Part shown: one piece after another, positions 23,019 through 31,750 of the stretch | How positions within the stretch are numbered: position 1 is the first letter of the stretch | Layout of the letters: each line of letters begins with the position of its first letter | DNA from: Alphaproteobacteria bacterium | GTDB taxonomy: Bacteria > Pseudomonadota > Alphaproteobacteria > RF32 > CAG-239 | NCBI GenBank assembly: GCA_028706255.1 | Contig: JAQWBS010000003.1 | Coordinates: forward strand, 1 to 64,000 | DNA length: 64,000 bases | Direction: 5' to 3' | Translations under genes and position numbers: made by a program | The notes under the pieces: generated by a model | What the model saw: the letters and a program-made list of their open reading frames with translations, nothing else | Told to the model about the DNA's origin: nothing | Databases searched by the model: none

Positions 23019-23524
23019 TGGGAATCAGCATAAGGGAGTATGCCAAACGCACAGGCCGACATCATTCCAGCGTTCAAAAGGCTATTGCAACCGGACGGAT
23101 ACACCTTTTAGCCGATGGCACGATTGACCCCGAACAAGCAGATAAAGAGTGGGCAGAGAATACAAGAACAACGCCGTCGCAAGCCGAGGAATACCGCAAA
23201 GCGCAAACAATGAAAGTGCGCGCCGAAGCCGGTTCTGCCCAACTTGACCTTAAAATCAAGATGGGACAAGTCGTTGAAACCAAAGTCGTTGTTTCGGATT
23301 TGTACGCACTGACCAGTGACTTGTTTTCGCATTTCGCGGCGCTGGGGCGTTCGCTTATGCCGCGCCTAATCGGGGAAACAGATTTAACCAAAGGAATCCG
23401 CATTATTGATGAGGAAGTGCTTGGATTGATTAAAGAGTATCAAGATGGGGTCGAGAACAGAATACTTAAACGCGCAGCTGCTCACCTTGACGCACAAGAT
23501 AGCGACGAGAGTGATTTTACCTAA
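23018..23524 (+). CDS. Terminase small subunit (Nu1-like)
   Basis: A 168-residue DNA-recognition subunit of the packaging motor. The N-terminal HTH (ISIREYAKRTGRHHSSVQKAIATGRI) fits lambda Nu1 and relatives. The middle is a charged helix (EEYRKAQTMKVRAEAGSAQLDLKIKMGQ) and the C-terminus should contact TerL. It starts in a TAATG overlap with the SpeD-like gene and overlaps the TerL start. Confidence 0.82.
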   Translation: MGISIREYAKRTGRHHSSVQKAIATGRIHLLADGTIDPEQADKEWAENTRTTPSQAEEYRKAQTMKVRAEAGSAQLDLKIKMGQVVETKVVVSDLYALTSDLFSHFAALGRSLMPRLIGETDLTKGIRIIDEEVLGLIKEYQDGVENRILKRAAAHLDAQDSDESDFT

Positions 23525-24233
23525 CTGCCGCCGGATTGTAAGCCCAACGTTTATGGTGTCTGAATGGGCGGACAGATGTCGTATCTTGCCGCAGGAAACG
23601 TCCAGCGAAACCGGCCGTTGGAAAACCAGTCGCACGCCGTATCTAAAAGAGATAATGGACTGCCTGTCAACCAACCACAGCCAAAAACGTGTTGTGTTTA
23701 TGAAAGGCGCGCAAATCGGCGGCACGGAAGCCGGCCTTAACTGGATTGGATACATAATCCACTATGCTCCCGGCCCAACACTTTGCGTTAATCCGACCTT
23801 GGATATAGCAAAGCGCACCAGCAAACAGCGCATAACACCCATGATAGAAAGCACGCCAATTTTGCGTGAGCGTATTACCGCCCCAAAAACAAAGGATAGT
23901 GGCAATACAATTTTGCAAAAGGATTTCAAAGGCGGTAGTTTGATATTCGCAGGTGCTAACGCGCCGGCAGGATTGCGCTCTGTTCCGGTTCGGTATTTGT
24001 TTTTAGACGAAGTGGATGGTTATCCCGACGAAGCCGGCATTGAAGGCGACCCTGTTGACTTGGCCATGCAACGTACAAGCACCTTTATCAATCGCAAGGT
24101 ATTTATGATTTCAACGCCGACCATTAAAGATGCAAGCCGTATCGAGCAAGCGTTTTGGAAGGCGACCAGCGTTATTACCATGTTCCTTGCCCAAAGTGCG
24201 GGCATTATCAAGTCCTGCGTTGGCGCAATGTGA
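23511..24233 (+). CDS. Terminase large subunit, N-terminal part (frameshifted)
   Basis: First part of a lambda GpA-like packaging ATPase. It has VSEWADRCRIL, the deviant Walker A KGAQIGGTE, Walker B LFLDEVDGYP and the coupling motif STPTIKDASRIEQAF. After EQAF the reading frame becomes nonsense and stops at 24233, while the family sequence continues one base back at 24155. The start is GTG 23511 or ATG 23553. A single missing T in the TTTT run at 24153-24156 would explain the break. Confidence 0.88.
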   Translation: MILPNCRRIVSPTFMVSEWADRCRILPQETSSETGRWKTSRTPYLKEIMDCLSTNHSQKRVVFMKGAQIGGTEAGLNWIGYIIHYAPGPTLCVNPTLDIAKRTSKQRITPMIESTPILRERITAPKTKDSGNTILQKDFKGGSLIFAGANAPAGLRSVPVRYLFLDEVDGYPDEAGIEGDPVDLAMQRTSTFINRKVFMISTPTIKDASRIEQAFWKATSVITMFLAQSAGIIKSCVGAM

Positions 24234-25363
24234 TATTTGACAGCAAGAACCTAACAGAAGCCTGCTACAAATGTGAAAGTTGCGGCGACCTTTGGCACGA
24301 TTGGCAAAAGGACGATATTTTGCGTCGCGGGCATTGGATAGCGAAAAAGCCTTATAATACAAAGGTTGCAAGTTTTCATTTGTCATCGCTTTACAGTCCG
24401 CATGGCTGGGTGTCTTGGACAGATATTGCTCGCGAGTTTTTAGAAGTCAAAGATGACCCGTCGCGCTTGCAAGTTTGGACGAACACTAAACTGGCAGAAA
24501 CATGGGAAGATATGGCGGGCGAGCAAATTGACCCGACAAATCTTATGTTGCGTCGCGAACGCTTTGGCGACTATTTGCCCGAAGGTGTGGCAATATTAAC
24601 TGCCGGCGTCGACGTGCAGGATAATCGTTTGGAAGTTGAAGTTGTTGGTTGGGGGCGCGCGGAAGAATCTTGGAGCATTGATTACTTGGTGCTTTACGGC
24701 GATCCGTCTACACCCGAACTTTGGGCAGAATTGGACGCGGTGCTTATGCGCCGTTATACGCATAGCAAAGATATTGCCGACCTTGGCATATTGGCGTGTT
24801 GTGTAGACAGCGGCGGCCACTATACCGACCATGTTATCAATTATTGTTTTGCTCGCGCGCATTATCGCGTCTTTGCTATCAAAGGCGATGGTGGCCACGG
24901 CAAGCCGATATGGCCGGCAACCGCCAGTAAAAACTGGAAAAGCAAAAAACCGGTTTATGTTCTTGGGGTAAACGACGCAAAAGATACGCTTATGCGCCGT
25001 TTGCATAATACCGAAGGCGCTGGGTGTTGGCATTTTCCGATGGAACGCGATCACGAATGGTTTGACCAACTGACCAACGAAGTCGTCCGCAAGAAGTTTT
25101 ATCAAGGCCGGCTTATCCGTGAATGGCGGCCGCGCAAGGAAGGCGCACGAACAGAAGCGCTGGATTGTCGTGTGTATGCGTATGCAGCCTTGCGTGCGCT
25201 GGTTCGTAATTATCGGTTCAATCTTGATTATACCGCAGAACAAATAGCAACGGCAAACGTTCGAACAACGCCGAAACCAGCCGTGAGACAAGTTCAGGCG
25301 GAACAGCGACCAACAACAGCGCCGCACTCACGGCGCGTGAGAAGCAAAGGAATTGACTTGTGA
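24155..25363 (+). CDS. Terminase large subunit, C-terminal part (frameshifted)
   Basis: Continuation of the GpA-like terminase: LEGDQRYYHVPCPKCGHYQ with a zinc knuckle (CPKC, later CESC), then the nuclease domain with TAGVDVQDNRLEVEV, CVDSGGHYTDH and the C-terminal RTEALDCRVYAYAA. The TTG at 24155 is only the point where the frame resumes; no ribosome site precedes it. If the frameshift is real, packaging is lost and the prophage is defective. If it is an assembly error, one gene of about 618 codons spans 23511-25363. Confidence 0.88.
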   Translation: MEGDQRYYHVPCPKCGHYQVLRWRNVIFDSKNLTEACYKCESCGDLWHDWQKDDILRRGHWIAKKPYNTKVASFHLSSLYSPHGWVSWTDIAREFLEVKDDPSRLQVWTNTKLAETWEDMAGEQIDPTNLMLRRERFGDYLPEGVAILTAGVDVQDNRLEVEVVGWGRAEESWSIDYLVLYGDPSTPELWAELDAVLMRRYTHSKDIADLGILACCVDSGGHYTDHVINYCFARAHYRVFAIKGDGGHGKPIWPATASKNWKSKKPVYVLGVNDAKDTLMRRLHNTEGAGCWHFPMERDHEWFDQLTNEVVRKKFYQGRLIREWRPRKEGARTEALDCRVYAYAALRALVRNYRFNLDYTAEQIATANVRTTPKPAVRQVQAEQRPTTAPHSRRVRSKGIDL

Positions 25364-25563
25364 AAACTTATGAACAGCAACTAGAAGAAGTCCAGAAAGC
25401 TATTACTGAAATTCTGACCGGCGCGCAGGAAGCCTCATACAACGGCCAGCGTGTCCGCAAAGCCGATTTGGATATGCTTCAAAAACGCGAAGAATGGCTG
25501 ACAAAGCAGATTGCAACAAAACGACGTGGCGGTATCCGCGTCCGTATTGCAACTCCATTGTAA
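25360..25563 (+). CDS. Head-tail joining protein, gpW-like
   Basis: A 67-residue protein of the gpW family, which plugs the portal and prepares the head for tail joining. The pattern is YEQQLEEVQKAITEILTGAQ, then GQRVRKADLDMLQKREEWL with a basic end, matching gpW in size and layout. The start is GTG 25360 overlapping the TerL stop. In phages of this kind gpW precedes the portal gene; here a Fic gene intervenes. Confidence 0.8.
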   Translation: MKTYEQQLEEVQKAITEILTGAQEASYNGQRVRKADLDMLQKREEWLTKQIATKRRGGIRVRIATPL

Positions 25564-25596
25564 AATATTTATTTTTTTGCTGGACTTATTTGGGGT

Positions 25597-25626
25597 TATC
25601 TAGTAATATCTGGTATTATCTAGTAA
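25597..25626 (+). promoter_or_regulatory. Three 10-bp tandem repeats before the Fic gene
   Basis: TATCTAGTAA, TATCTGGTAT and TATCTAGTAA follow each other with no gap, one per DNA helical turn, ending 15 bases before the start of the Fic gene. Such phasing suits a cooperative repressor, possibly the Fic protein itself, which has a C-terminal winged-helix-like region. A third copy of the prophage leader core GCTGGACTT lies just upstream (25579-25587). Confidence 0.5.
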
Positions 25627-25641
25627 AGAAAGGTAAAAACT

Positions 25642-26700
25642 ATGCCAGATATTAAAAACATAAAGATAACCCCTCAAATGCTTACGGCTATTGCAGAAAT
25701 AGACGGTTTTAAGGGAGCGTGGACTGGCTTTGCACGTTTGCGCCCTGAACAATTAAACCGCCTTAAAAAAGTTTCTACGATTGAATCCATCGGATCAAGT
25801 AATCGTATTGAGGGGAATAAGCTATCTGACGCTGAAGTTGAAAAACTACTTACGCGTATAAATAGAAAATCTTTCAAATCAAGAGATGAGGAAGAAGTTG
25901 CTGGCTATGCCGAGTTAATGAATACCATCTTTGACGATTATGAAGCCATACCGCTAAGCGAAAACTATATTAAGCAATTACACTCTATTTTGTTGCAATA
26001 TGTCCAAAAAGATGAAGGACACCGTGGCGAATATAAAAAAGTTTCAAACTCAGTTGCGGCTTTTGACCCCAGCGGCAAAGAAGTCGGTATTGTTTTTGAA
26101 ACAGCAACGCCTTTTGACACTCCGCGCTTAATGGAAGAGTTGGTGGAATGGACACGAAAGAACCTAGATGACACCTTTTACCACCCGTTAATAGTGATTG
26201 CGGCTTTTGTCGTCAATTTCTTGGCAATACACCCTTTTCAAGATGGAAACGGTCGTTTATCCCGCGCTTTAACAACAATGCTTCTTTTGAAAAAAGGATA
26301 TTCCTATGTACCATATAGCTCGATTGAATCCGTTATTGAAGCAAGCAAAGAAGGATATTACCGAGCGTTACGCCGTACTCAAAAGAATATCTGGACGGGT
26401 GATGTTGATTATGAACCATGGGTATCATTCTTCTTAATGACTCTTGTAAAACAGAAAAAACATTTAGAAGATAAAGTCCAAACGTTAACATTTGACGAAA
26501 CCAAACTATCGCGCCTTGCAAGACAAATTTTGGAGTTATTTGATGAAAAAGCCGAATGGACAATCCCAGAAGTTGTTGAAAAGCTAAAAATCAATATAGA
26601 AACCGGCAGAAAATCAATGAAATCTCTTGTTGATGGCGGTTATGTTGTAAAAAACGGCACAACTCGCGGCGCTTGGTACGAAAAGGCAAGTAAAGATTAA
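25642..26700 (+). CDS. Fic family protein (class II, self-inhibited)
   Basis: A 352-residue Fic enzyme, expected to AMPylate a target protein. The inhibitory helix motif GSSNRIEGN is N-terminal (residues about 50-58), the class II arrangement. The active site HPFQDGNGRLSR is intact near residue 197. The C-terminus (IPEVVEKLKINIETGRKSMKSLVDGGYV) is a winged-helix DNA-binding segment. It sits alone between gpW and portal, with its own upstream repeats and terminator, so it is a moron. It is as likely to be a toxin or host-modifying gene as a self-regulated one. Confidence 0.92.
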   Translation: MPDIKNIKITPQMLTAIAEIDGFKGAWTGFARLRPEQLNRLKKVSTIESIGSSNRIEGNKLSDAEVEKLLTRINRKSFKSRDEEEVAGYAELMNTIFDDYEAIPLSENYIKQLHSILLQYVQKDEGHRGEYKKVSNSVAAFDPSGKEVGIVFETATPFDTPRLMEELVEWTRKNLDDTFYHPLIVIAAFVVNFLAIHPFQDGNGRLSRALTTMLLLKKGYSYVPYSSIESVIEASKEGYYRALRRTQKNIWTGDVDYEPWVSFFLMTLVKQKKHLEDKVQTLTFDETKLSRLARQILELFDEKAEWTIPEVVEKLKINIETGRKSMKSLVDGGYVVKNGTTRGAWYEKASKD

Positions 26701-26725
26701 ATAAACATATTTAACAGGTATTAAA

Positions 26726-26750
26726 AGGTCGCAGTTTTGCGGCCTTTTTT
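26726..26750 (+). terminator. Intrinsic terminator after the Fic gene
   Basis: Stem AGGTCGCA (26726-26733) with TGCGGCCT (26738-26745), one G-U pair, then TTTTTT. It isolates the Fic gene from the structural operon. Confidence 0.8.
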
Positions 26751-26765
26751 GCTATGAGGAAAACA

Positions 26766-28304
26766 ATGAAACTGCCAAAACAAACATTATTGGATAAGGC
26801 AATATCGTGGGTATCGCCGGCCGCCGGATTGGAGCGCTGGAAAGCACGCACACACCTTGCCATGCTGGGCGGCTATACCGGCGCACGCCGCGATAGACAC
26901 CAAACAAAAACTTGGAATACGGCCGGTGGTTCTGCCGACGCGGTATCGCTGGACGATTTACCAACCCTTCGCGACCGAAGCCGTGATTTGCTCCGCAATG
27001 CCCCACTAGCAACCGGAGCAGTCAACACAGTTATCACAAATGTTGTTGGAACAGGTTTACGCCCGCAAAGCCATATTGACCGCGCCGTATTGCGCCCATA
27101 TCTAAAAACAGACGACGCTATGGAAGAATGGGAAGCTGAAGCCGAGCGGATATTTATGCTTTGGGCAAACAGTCTTGACTGCGATATAACGCGCGGCCAA
27201 ACCTTTACAGATTTACAGGCTTTATTGCTCCGGTCTTGTTTGGAAAGTGGCGATGTCTTTGTTTTGCGTAAATACAAAGAGCGCGCGGGTAATCCTTTCG
27301 GAACCGCTTTGCAGGTTGTGGAAGCAGATAGAATTGCTTCGCCAACCGGAAACACCGCAAAAATCATTGCCGGCGTTGAAATAGACACCGATGGCGCGCC
27401 AACAGCATATCATATTTTGAACCGCCACCCCGACGATCATAGCACAGCAAAATTAGAAACAGCAAAAATCCCCGCATTTGATAAGGACGGGCGAAGGCAG
27501 GTTTTACATATCTTCACTCGAACACGCCCAGGACTAACACGTGGCATACCATATCTTGCGCCAGTTATTGAGAGCTTAAAACAACTTGACAGATACACAG
27601 AAGCAGAAATCGCGGCGGCAGTTATATCAAGTATGTTCACAATATTCGTCAAAAGCGAAAGCGAAGAAGGACTTGCGCCCATGTCCGGTGAGCCGCAAAA
27701 AGTTGCCGGCAACAAAGATTACCAACTTTCTCCGGGTGCGATTTTGGATTTGCAACCGAATGAAGCCATAGAAATTGCCAACCCAAACCGCCCAAACCAA
27801 GCGTTTGACGGCTTTGTGCAGTCTATTTTGCGGCAAATCGGCGTTGCGCTGGAAATACCGTTTGAAATCTTAATAAAGCATTTCACGGCTAGTTATTCAG
27901 CGGCGCAAGCGGCACTGGTTGAAGCATGGAAAACATTTAGCACTCGCCGCAAATGGATTGCGGTACAGTTTTGCCAGCCGGTTTATGAAATGGTTATCAC
28001 GGAAGCGATTGCCAAGGGCTTTTTAGACGCGCCTGGCTTCTTTGCCGACCCATTTGTTCGTGCCGCCTATTTGGGGGCGGAATGGATTGGGCCGCCACGC
28101 GGACAGATTGACCAGTTAAAGGAAATCCGTGCCGCCGACTACCGTGTGCGACTTGGTGTTTCAACACTGGAAGAAGAAACCGCACAAATAACCGGCGGAA
28201 GCTGGGAAACCAAGCACACCCAGCGGGCGCGCGAACACAAAATGCGCACAGAAGCCGGCTTGGTTGAAAAGATAGATAATGAAAAGGAAATCAACGATGA
28301 ATGA
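26766..28304 (+). CDS. Phage portal protein (lambda B family)
   Basis: A 512-residue portal, which forms the dodecameric ring at the head vertex through which DNA passes. Family signatures are LRDRSRDLLRNAPLATGAVNTVITNVVGTGL, LESGDVFVLRKY, VEADRI and the RQIGVALEIPFEILIKHF, YSAAQAALVEAW region. I chose ATG 26766, six bases after GAGGA, over ATG 26754. It overlaps the protease start by eight bases. Confidence 0.93.
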   Translation: MKLPKQTLLDKAISWVSPAAGLERWKARTHLAMLGGYTGARRDRHQTKTWNTAGGSADAVSLDDLPTLRDRSRDLLRNAPLATGAVNTVITNVVGTGLRPQSHIDRAVLRPYLKTDDAMEEWEAEAERIFMLWANSLDCDITRGQTFTDLQALLLRSCLESGDVFVLRKYKERAGNPFGTALQVVEADRIASPTGNTAKIIAGVEIDTDGAPTAYHILNRHPDDHSTAKLETAKIPAFDKDGRRQVLHIFTRTRPGLTRGIPYLAPVIESLKQLDRYTEAEIAAAVISSMFTIFVKSESEEGLAPMSGEPQKVAGNKDYQLSPGAILDLQPNEAIEIANPNRPNQAFDGFVQSILRQIGVALEIPFEILIKHFTASYSAAQAALVEAWKTFSTRRKWIAVQFCQPVYEMVITEAIAKGFLDAPGFFADPFVRAAYLGAEWIGPPRGQIDQLKEIRAADYRVRLGVSTLEEETAQITGGSWETKHTQRAREHKMRTEAGLVEKIDNEKEINDE

Positions 28305-29559
28305 TTTACGAGCAATTTCAAAGCATTGGGCAATCGAACCTGACGCTTTACATAATCTTACAGCGAACTTTGAAAAGACCCAAGCGGGTCTTTCTTTATT
28401 TTCTGAACGACCATTGGCGAAAACTCGCACTGCAACCATTCGCGGTGGTGTTGCGGTTATTCCGGTGCATGGTGTTATTACACCGCGCCTTGACCTGTTC
28501 ACGATTCTATTTGGTGGAACGGCGCTGGATTGCTTGGCGCGCGATATTCAAACCGCGCTGGATGATACAGAAGTCCATGCAATCCTTTTAGACATAGATA
28601 GTCCGGGTGGTGTTGCCGTCGGGCCGGCAGAGATGGCCGAAATTATCAACCATGCCAAAGGCATAAAACCTGTTTGGTCTTATGCCGGCCGAAATTGTTG
28701 CTCGGCCGCATATTGGCTAGCGGCGGCAACAGATAAAATCCTTTGTCATAAATCTGCATTACTCGGCAGTATCGGCGTTGTTTCAACAATACCTGTACAA
28801 GAAACCGCCGACGCAGACGGATACAAAATGATTGAAGTTATATCAACAAATGCCAAAAACAAACGCCCAGATCCACGCACTCCCGAAGGTCTTGACACAA
28901 TCCGCGCTGAACTGGACGCATTGGAAACAGAATTTATCAAAAGCGTTGCTGCATACCGCAAGTTGCCCGAAGACACAATCAAATCAGACTTTGGACAAGG
29001 CGGCGTGCTGATTGGCAACAAAGCCGTTACCGTCGGAATGGCGGACGCGCTTGCGACCTATGAAGGTGCGCTGGCACAACTTTCCACTTTAATAACCCCA
29101 CAGAAAGGAGAACCAAAAATGGAAAAGAAAGAAGAACTGGCAATCACGCCGGAACAAGTCGCGGCATACCGCGAAGAAGGTGCAAAGGCCGAACGTGAGC
29201 GCCTGCTTGCGCTGGATGAAGTCGCAATCGTCGGACACGAAGATTTGCTTGCAAAAGCAAAAGCTGATCCTGCGATGACTGCCGAAAAATTGGCGCTTGA
29301 AATTGTTAAATCCGAAAAAGCCAAAGGAAACAAACATCTTGAATCCTTAAAAGCGGCTGAAACCGCAATGCCGGTCATTGAACCAAGCGTGCCAGCGGCA
29401 ACAGAAGCTGTCGGAGCAACGCCGGAAGAACGCGCTGAAAACGAATGGAACGCCAAAGCTGAAATTCGCAAGGAGTTCGGCGGCGACAAAGCGGCATATA
29501 TCGCCTTTGCAGTCGCACAGGAAAACGGCCAAATCAAAATCCAAAAGAAAGGAGAATAA
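28297..29559 (+). CDS. Head maturation protease (S49) with C-terminal scaffold
   Basis: A 420-residue protein like lambda C. The S49 peptidase domain (residues about 40-270) has LLDIDSPGGVAVGPAEM, the catalytic Ser in NCCSAAYWLAAATD and SALLGSIGVVS. The last 146 residues are a charged, helical, Ala/Glu-rich tail typical of a scaffold. A strong internal ribosome site allows the scaffold to be made alone (see 29119). I chose ATG 28297; the codon at 28279 lies deep in the portal gene. Confidence 0.9.
   Translation: MNDLRAISKHWAIEPDALHNLTANFEKTQAGLSLFSERPLAKTRTATIRGGVAVIPVHGVITPRLDLFTILFGGTALDCLARDIQTALDDTEVHAILLDIDSPGGVAVGPAEMAEIINHAKGIKPVWSYAGRNCCSAAYWLAAATDKILCHKSALLGSIGVVSTIPVQETADADGYKMIEVISTNAKNKRPDPRTPEGLDTIRAELDALETEFIKSVAAYRKLPEDTIKSDFGQGGVLIGNKAVTVGMADALATYEGALAQLSTLITPQKGEPKMEKKEELAITPEQVAAYREEGAKAERERLLALDEVAIVGHEDLLAKAKADPAMTAEKLALEIVKSEKAKGNKHLESLKAAETAMPVIEPSVPAATEAVGATPEERAENEWNAKAEIRKEFGGDKAAYIAFAVAQENGQIKIQKKGE
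29119..29559 (+). CDS. Nested scaffold protein (Nu3-like), in-frame internal start
   Basis: An in-frame ATG at codon 275 of the protease gene is preceded by AAAGGAG at the right distance (nine bases). The 146-residue product would be the Ala/Glu-rich scaffold alone, exactly the lambda C/Nu3 arrangement. The call rests on the ribosome site and the analogy. Confidence 0.6.
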   Translation: MEKKEELAITPEQVAAYREEGAKAERERLLALDEVAIVGHEDLLAKAKADPAMTAEKLALEIVKSEKAKGNKHLESLKAAETAMPVIEPSVPAATEAVGATPEERAENEWNAKAEIRKEFGGDKAAYIAFAVAQENGQIKIQKKGE

Positions 29560-29562
29560 ACC

Positions 29563-30033
29563 ATGACGCAATTAAATACCGATACAAACCGCGTTTTTGA
29601 AACGCCGGCAGACAGCAACGCAATTCCTGTCGCGGCCACTGCCAAAATTTATCAAGGCTCGTTGGTTGGAAAAACCGCCTCCGGATATGGCCGCGCATTA
29701 AATGCCGGCGACGTTGCTGTTGGTTTTGCCAAAGACAATACCGATAACACGAACGGTATTGACGGCGAGAAAGTTTGCGAACTGAAAGCCAAAGGCAAAG
29801 TTTCGTTGTTTATCAGCGGAATCACGCTGGGCGATATTGGCCGCAAGGTTTACGCCAGTGATGACAACACTTTTACGCTGACCGCTTCCGGCAATTCCGC
29901 TGTTGGCAAGCTCATCCGCTTTGAAAAAGCCGATTATGGCATTGTCGCATTTGACTTTTTAAGCACGGACGAGGAAACAACCGAAGTTGCTCCAGCCACT
30001 ACACCAACAACCGAAGAACCCGAAGGAGAATAA
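29563..30033 (+). CDS. Head decoration / capsid cement protein (DUF2190-like)
   Basis: A 156-residue small capsid protein: ADSNAIPVAATAKIYQGSLVGKTASGYGRALNAGDVAVGFAKD, then KGKVSLFISG, with a beta-rich build. This fits the capsid cement/decoration family that stabilises the expanded head. The acidic Thr/Glu-rich tail (about 20 residues) is unusual and likely disordered. It lies between scaffold and major capsid genes, as expected. Confidence 0.78.
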   Translation: MTQLNTDTNRVFETPADSNAIPVAATAKIYQGSLVGKTASGYGRALNAGDVAVGFAKDNTDNTNGIDGEKVCELKAKGKVSLFISGITLGDIGRKVYASDDNTFTLTASGNSAVGKLIRFEKADYGIVAFDFLSTDEETTEVAPATTPTTEEPEGE

Positions 30034-30036
30034 AAT

Positions 30037-30996
30037 ATGTCTTTGAATCAACTCTCAAGCCGAGCAATTATCGGCCAGTTTTATAAAAGGCTGAACGAAA
30101 ACGCCGGTATGGAATGGATTACTGCCATTTCCAATTATTTTACCAGCGACCAAGACCATGAAGACTATAAATGGATTGGACAATCGCCGGTTATGCGTGA
30201 ATGGGTTGGTGGCCGCCATGCAAAAGGCTTCACAACCAACGGCATTTCCATTGAAAACAAGCATTTTGAAGCAACGATTGATATTCCTGTCAAACACTTG
30301 CGTCGCGACAAAACCGGACAGATACAAGCGCGTATCGGCGAACTGGCCACACGAACAAACTCACACTGGGCTTTGTTGTTATCTGAATTGATTTCCGGTG
30401 GCGAAACACAGGAATGCTATGACGGCAAGCCATTCTTTGCGGATAATCACAAAGAAGGAAAATCAGGCGCGCAATCCAACAAAATCACTTTTGATTTGGC
30501 AAAAGCCGGTATCAACGGCGAAGTTGGCACACCGACCGCCCCAACAGAAGCCGCACTCCGTGAAGCTATTTTGCAGGGTATCCAGCAAATTATCAGCTTT
30601 AAGGATGACCAAGGGCAACCAACAAACGAAAACGCCACGCGCTTTGTCGTTATGGTGCCGGTATCATTATGGTTTATTGCTAAAGCCTGTCTTGCTGTGC
30701 CACTAACAACCGGTGGCGCAACTAACCCTGTCAAGGTATTGGCGGACTTGGATATCGCGGTTGCGGCCAATCCACGTTTGACCGGCAATAAAATTTATGT
30801 CTTCCGTGCCGATGGCGACGTAAAAGCCTTTATCCGTCAGGAAGAAGAAGCCGTGCAAGTCAAAGCAAAGGCCGAAGGCAGCGAATACGAGTTTGATCAT
30901 GATGCACACCAATACGGTGTGGACACTTGGCGCAACGTCGGCTATGGCTACTGGCAACACGCTTGCTTGGTTGCCTTAACCAAAACAGGTTCATAA
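30037..30996 (+). CDS. Major capsid protein (Mu gpT-like)
   Basis: A 319-residue HK97-fold capsid protein of the Mu gpT type. Typical segments are YFTSDQDHEDYKWIGQSPVMREW, GRHAKGFTTNGISIENKHFEATI, the CYDGKPFFADNHKEG loop and the YEFDHDAHQYGVDTWRNVGYG end. It builds the head shell. It starts three bases after the decoration gene and its stop overlaps the next start (TAATG). Confidence 0.9.
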   Translation: MSLNQLSSRAIIGQFYKRLNENAGMEWITAISNYFTSDQDHEDYKWIGQSPVMREWVGGRHAKGFTTNGISIENKHFEATIDIPVKHLRRDKTGQIQARIGELATRTNSHWALLLSELISGGETQECYDGKPFFADNHKEGKSGAQSNKITFDLAKAGINGEVGTPTAPTEAALREAILQGIQQIISFKDDQGQPTNENATRFVVMVPVSLWFIAKACLAVPLTTGGATNPVKVLADLDIAVAANPRLTGNKIYVFRADGDVKAFIRQEEEAVQVKAKAEGSEYEFDHDAHQYGVDTWRNVGYGYWQHACLVALTKTGS

Positions 30997-31322
30997 TGTT
31001 CGATTTTGATAAATTCGTAAATGAACCGGCGATGGGCATATTCGGACGGGAAACAAAATACCGCCCGAAGAAGTCCGGCTTTGAGCCTTTTGCCATTCAA
31101 GGGGATTTTCACGAAAGTTATATGGACATCAATCTTGTAAATGCCGGCGCGGACATCAGCGCGGCCAAGATTGTTCTGTTCGTGCGGCTTTGTGATTTTC
31201 TCTTGAATTATCCCGAACCCAAGCAAGGGGATTATATCGTTATCAGCGATTTAGAATATCAAATTATTGATATAGAAGCGCATATTCCCGGAAGCAAAAA
31301 ACTGATTTTACACGAAGAATGA
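30996..31322 (+). CDS. Head-tail connector protein
   Basis: A 108-residue protein directly after the capsid gene: FGRETKYRPKKSGFEPFAIQGDFHESYMDINLVNAG and ISDLEYQIIDIEAHIPGSKKL. Position, size and beta-rich pattern fit the adaptor/stopper proteins that bridge portal and tail. I chose ATG 30996, overlapping the capsid stop, over an in-frame upstream reading. The exact family is not certain. Confidence 0.65.
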   Translation: MFDFDKFVNEPAMGIFGRETKYRPKKSGFEPFAIQGDFHESYMDINLVNAGADISAAKIVLFVRLCDFLLNYPEPKQGDYIVISDLEYQIIDIEAHIPGSKKLILHEE

Positions 31323-31750
31323 CACACCCAAGACAACATATCCGCGAAGCCGTCGCCACCCGTTTGCACAAAATATTTGAAAATGTTTATGCCAGCCGTG
31401 CCAAGCCTTTATTTGACCAAGACTTACCGGCCATATTGGTTTATGCGTCCAGCGAAGGCGTAAAACAAGAACGCTGGGATACAGATGGCTTTGGTGCGCT
31501 GACGCGGGAACTGGAATTATTTGTGGAAGCAGTGGATACCGGCAAAGACGATTTGGACGACAAGTTGGACACCTTGGCCGAAAAGATTGAAGCGGCACTG
31601 GACGGTTGGGAAATTCCCGACAGAAAATCCGCCGTATTGCGTTTCAAAGGAACGGATACGGATATGAGTATTGAAGGCAATAAAACCTATGGCGCAGTGC
31701 GCTTGGCATTTTCTTTAACATACCAAACGGCGACGAAAAATGACGATTGA
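31319..31750 (+). CDS. Tail completion protein
   Basis: A 143-residue protein with IREAVATRLHKIFENVYASRAKPL near the start, LPAILVYASSEGV, and a helix-plus-strand pattern (ELFVEAVDTGKDDLDDKLD, ending AVRLAFSLTYQT). This matches the minor tail/terminator proteins of the lambda gpU type, which cap the tail tube at the head end. It is coupled to its neighbours by ATGA-type overlaps. Confidence 0.7.
   Translation: MTHPRQHIREAVATRLHKIFENVYASRAKPLFDQDLPAILVYASSEGVKQERWDTDGFGALTRELELFVEAVDTGKDDLDDKLDTLAEKIEAALDGWEIPDRKSAVLRFKGTDTDMSIEGNKTYGAVRLAFSLTYQTATKNDD

Noticed and set aside
24150-24160. Programmed -1 frameshift in the terminase
   Set aside because: The sequence has no proper slippery heptamer or downstream structure I can see, and terminases are not known to use frameshifting; a one-base indel is simpler.
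25597-25626. CRISPR-like repeat array
   Set aside because: Only three 10-bp units with no spacers; no cas genes and no other array in the window.
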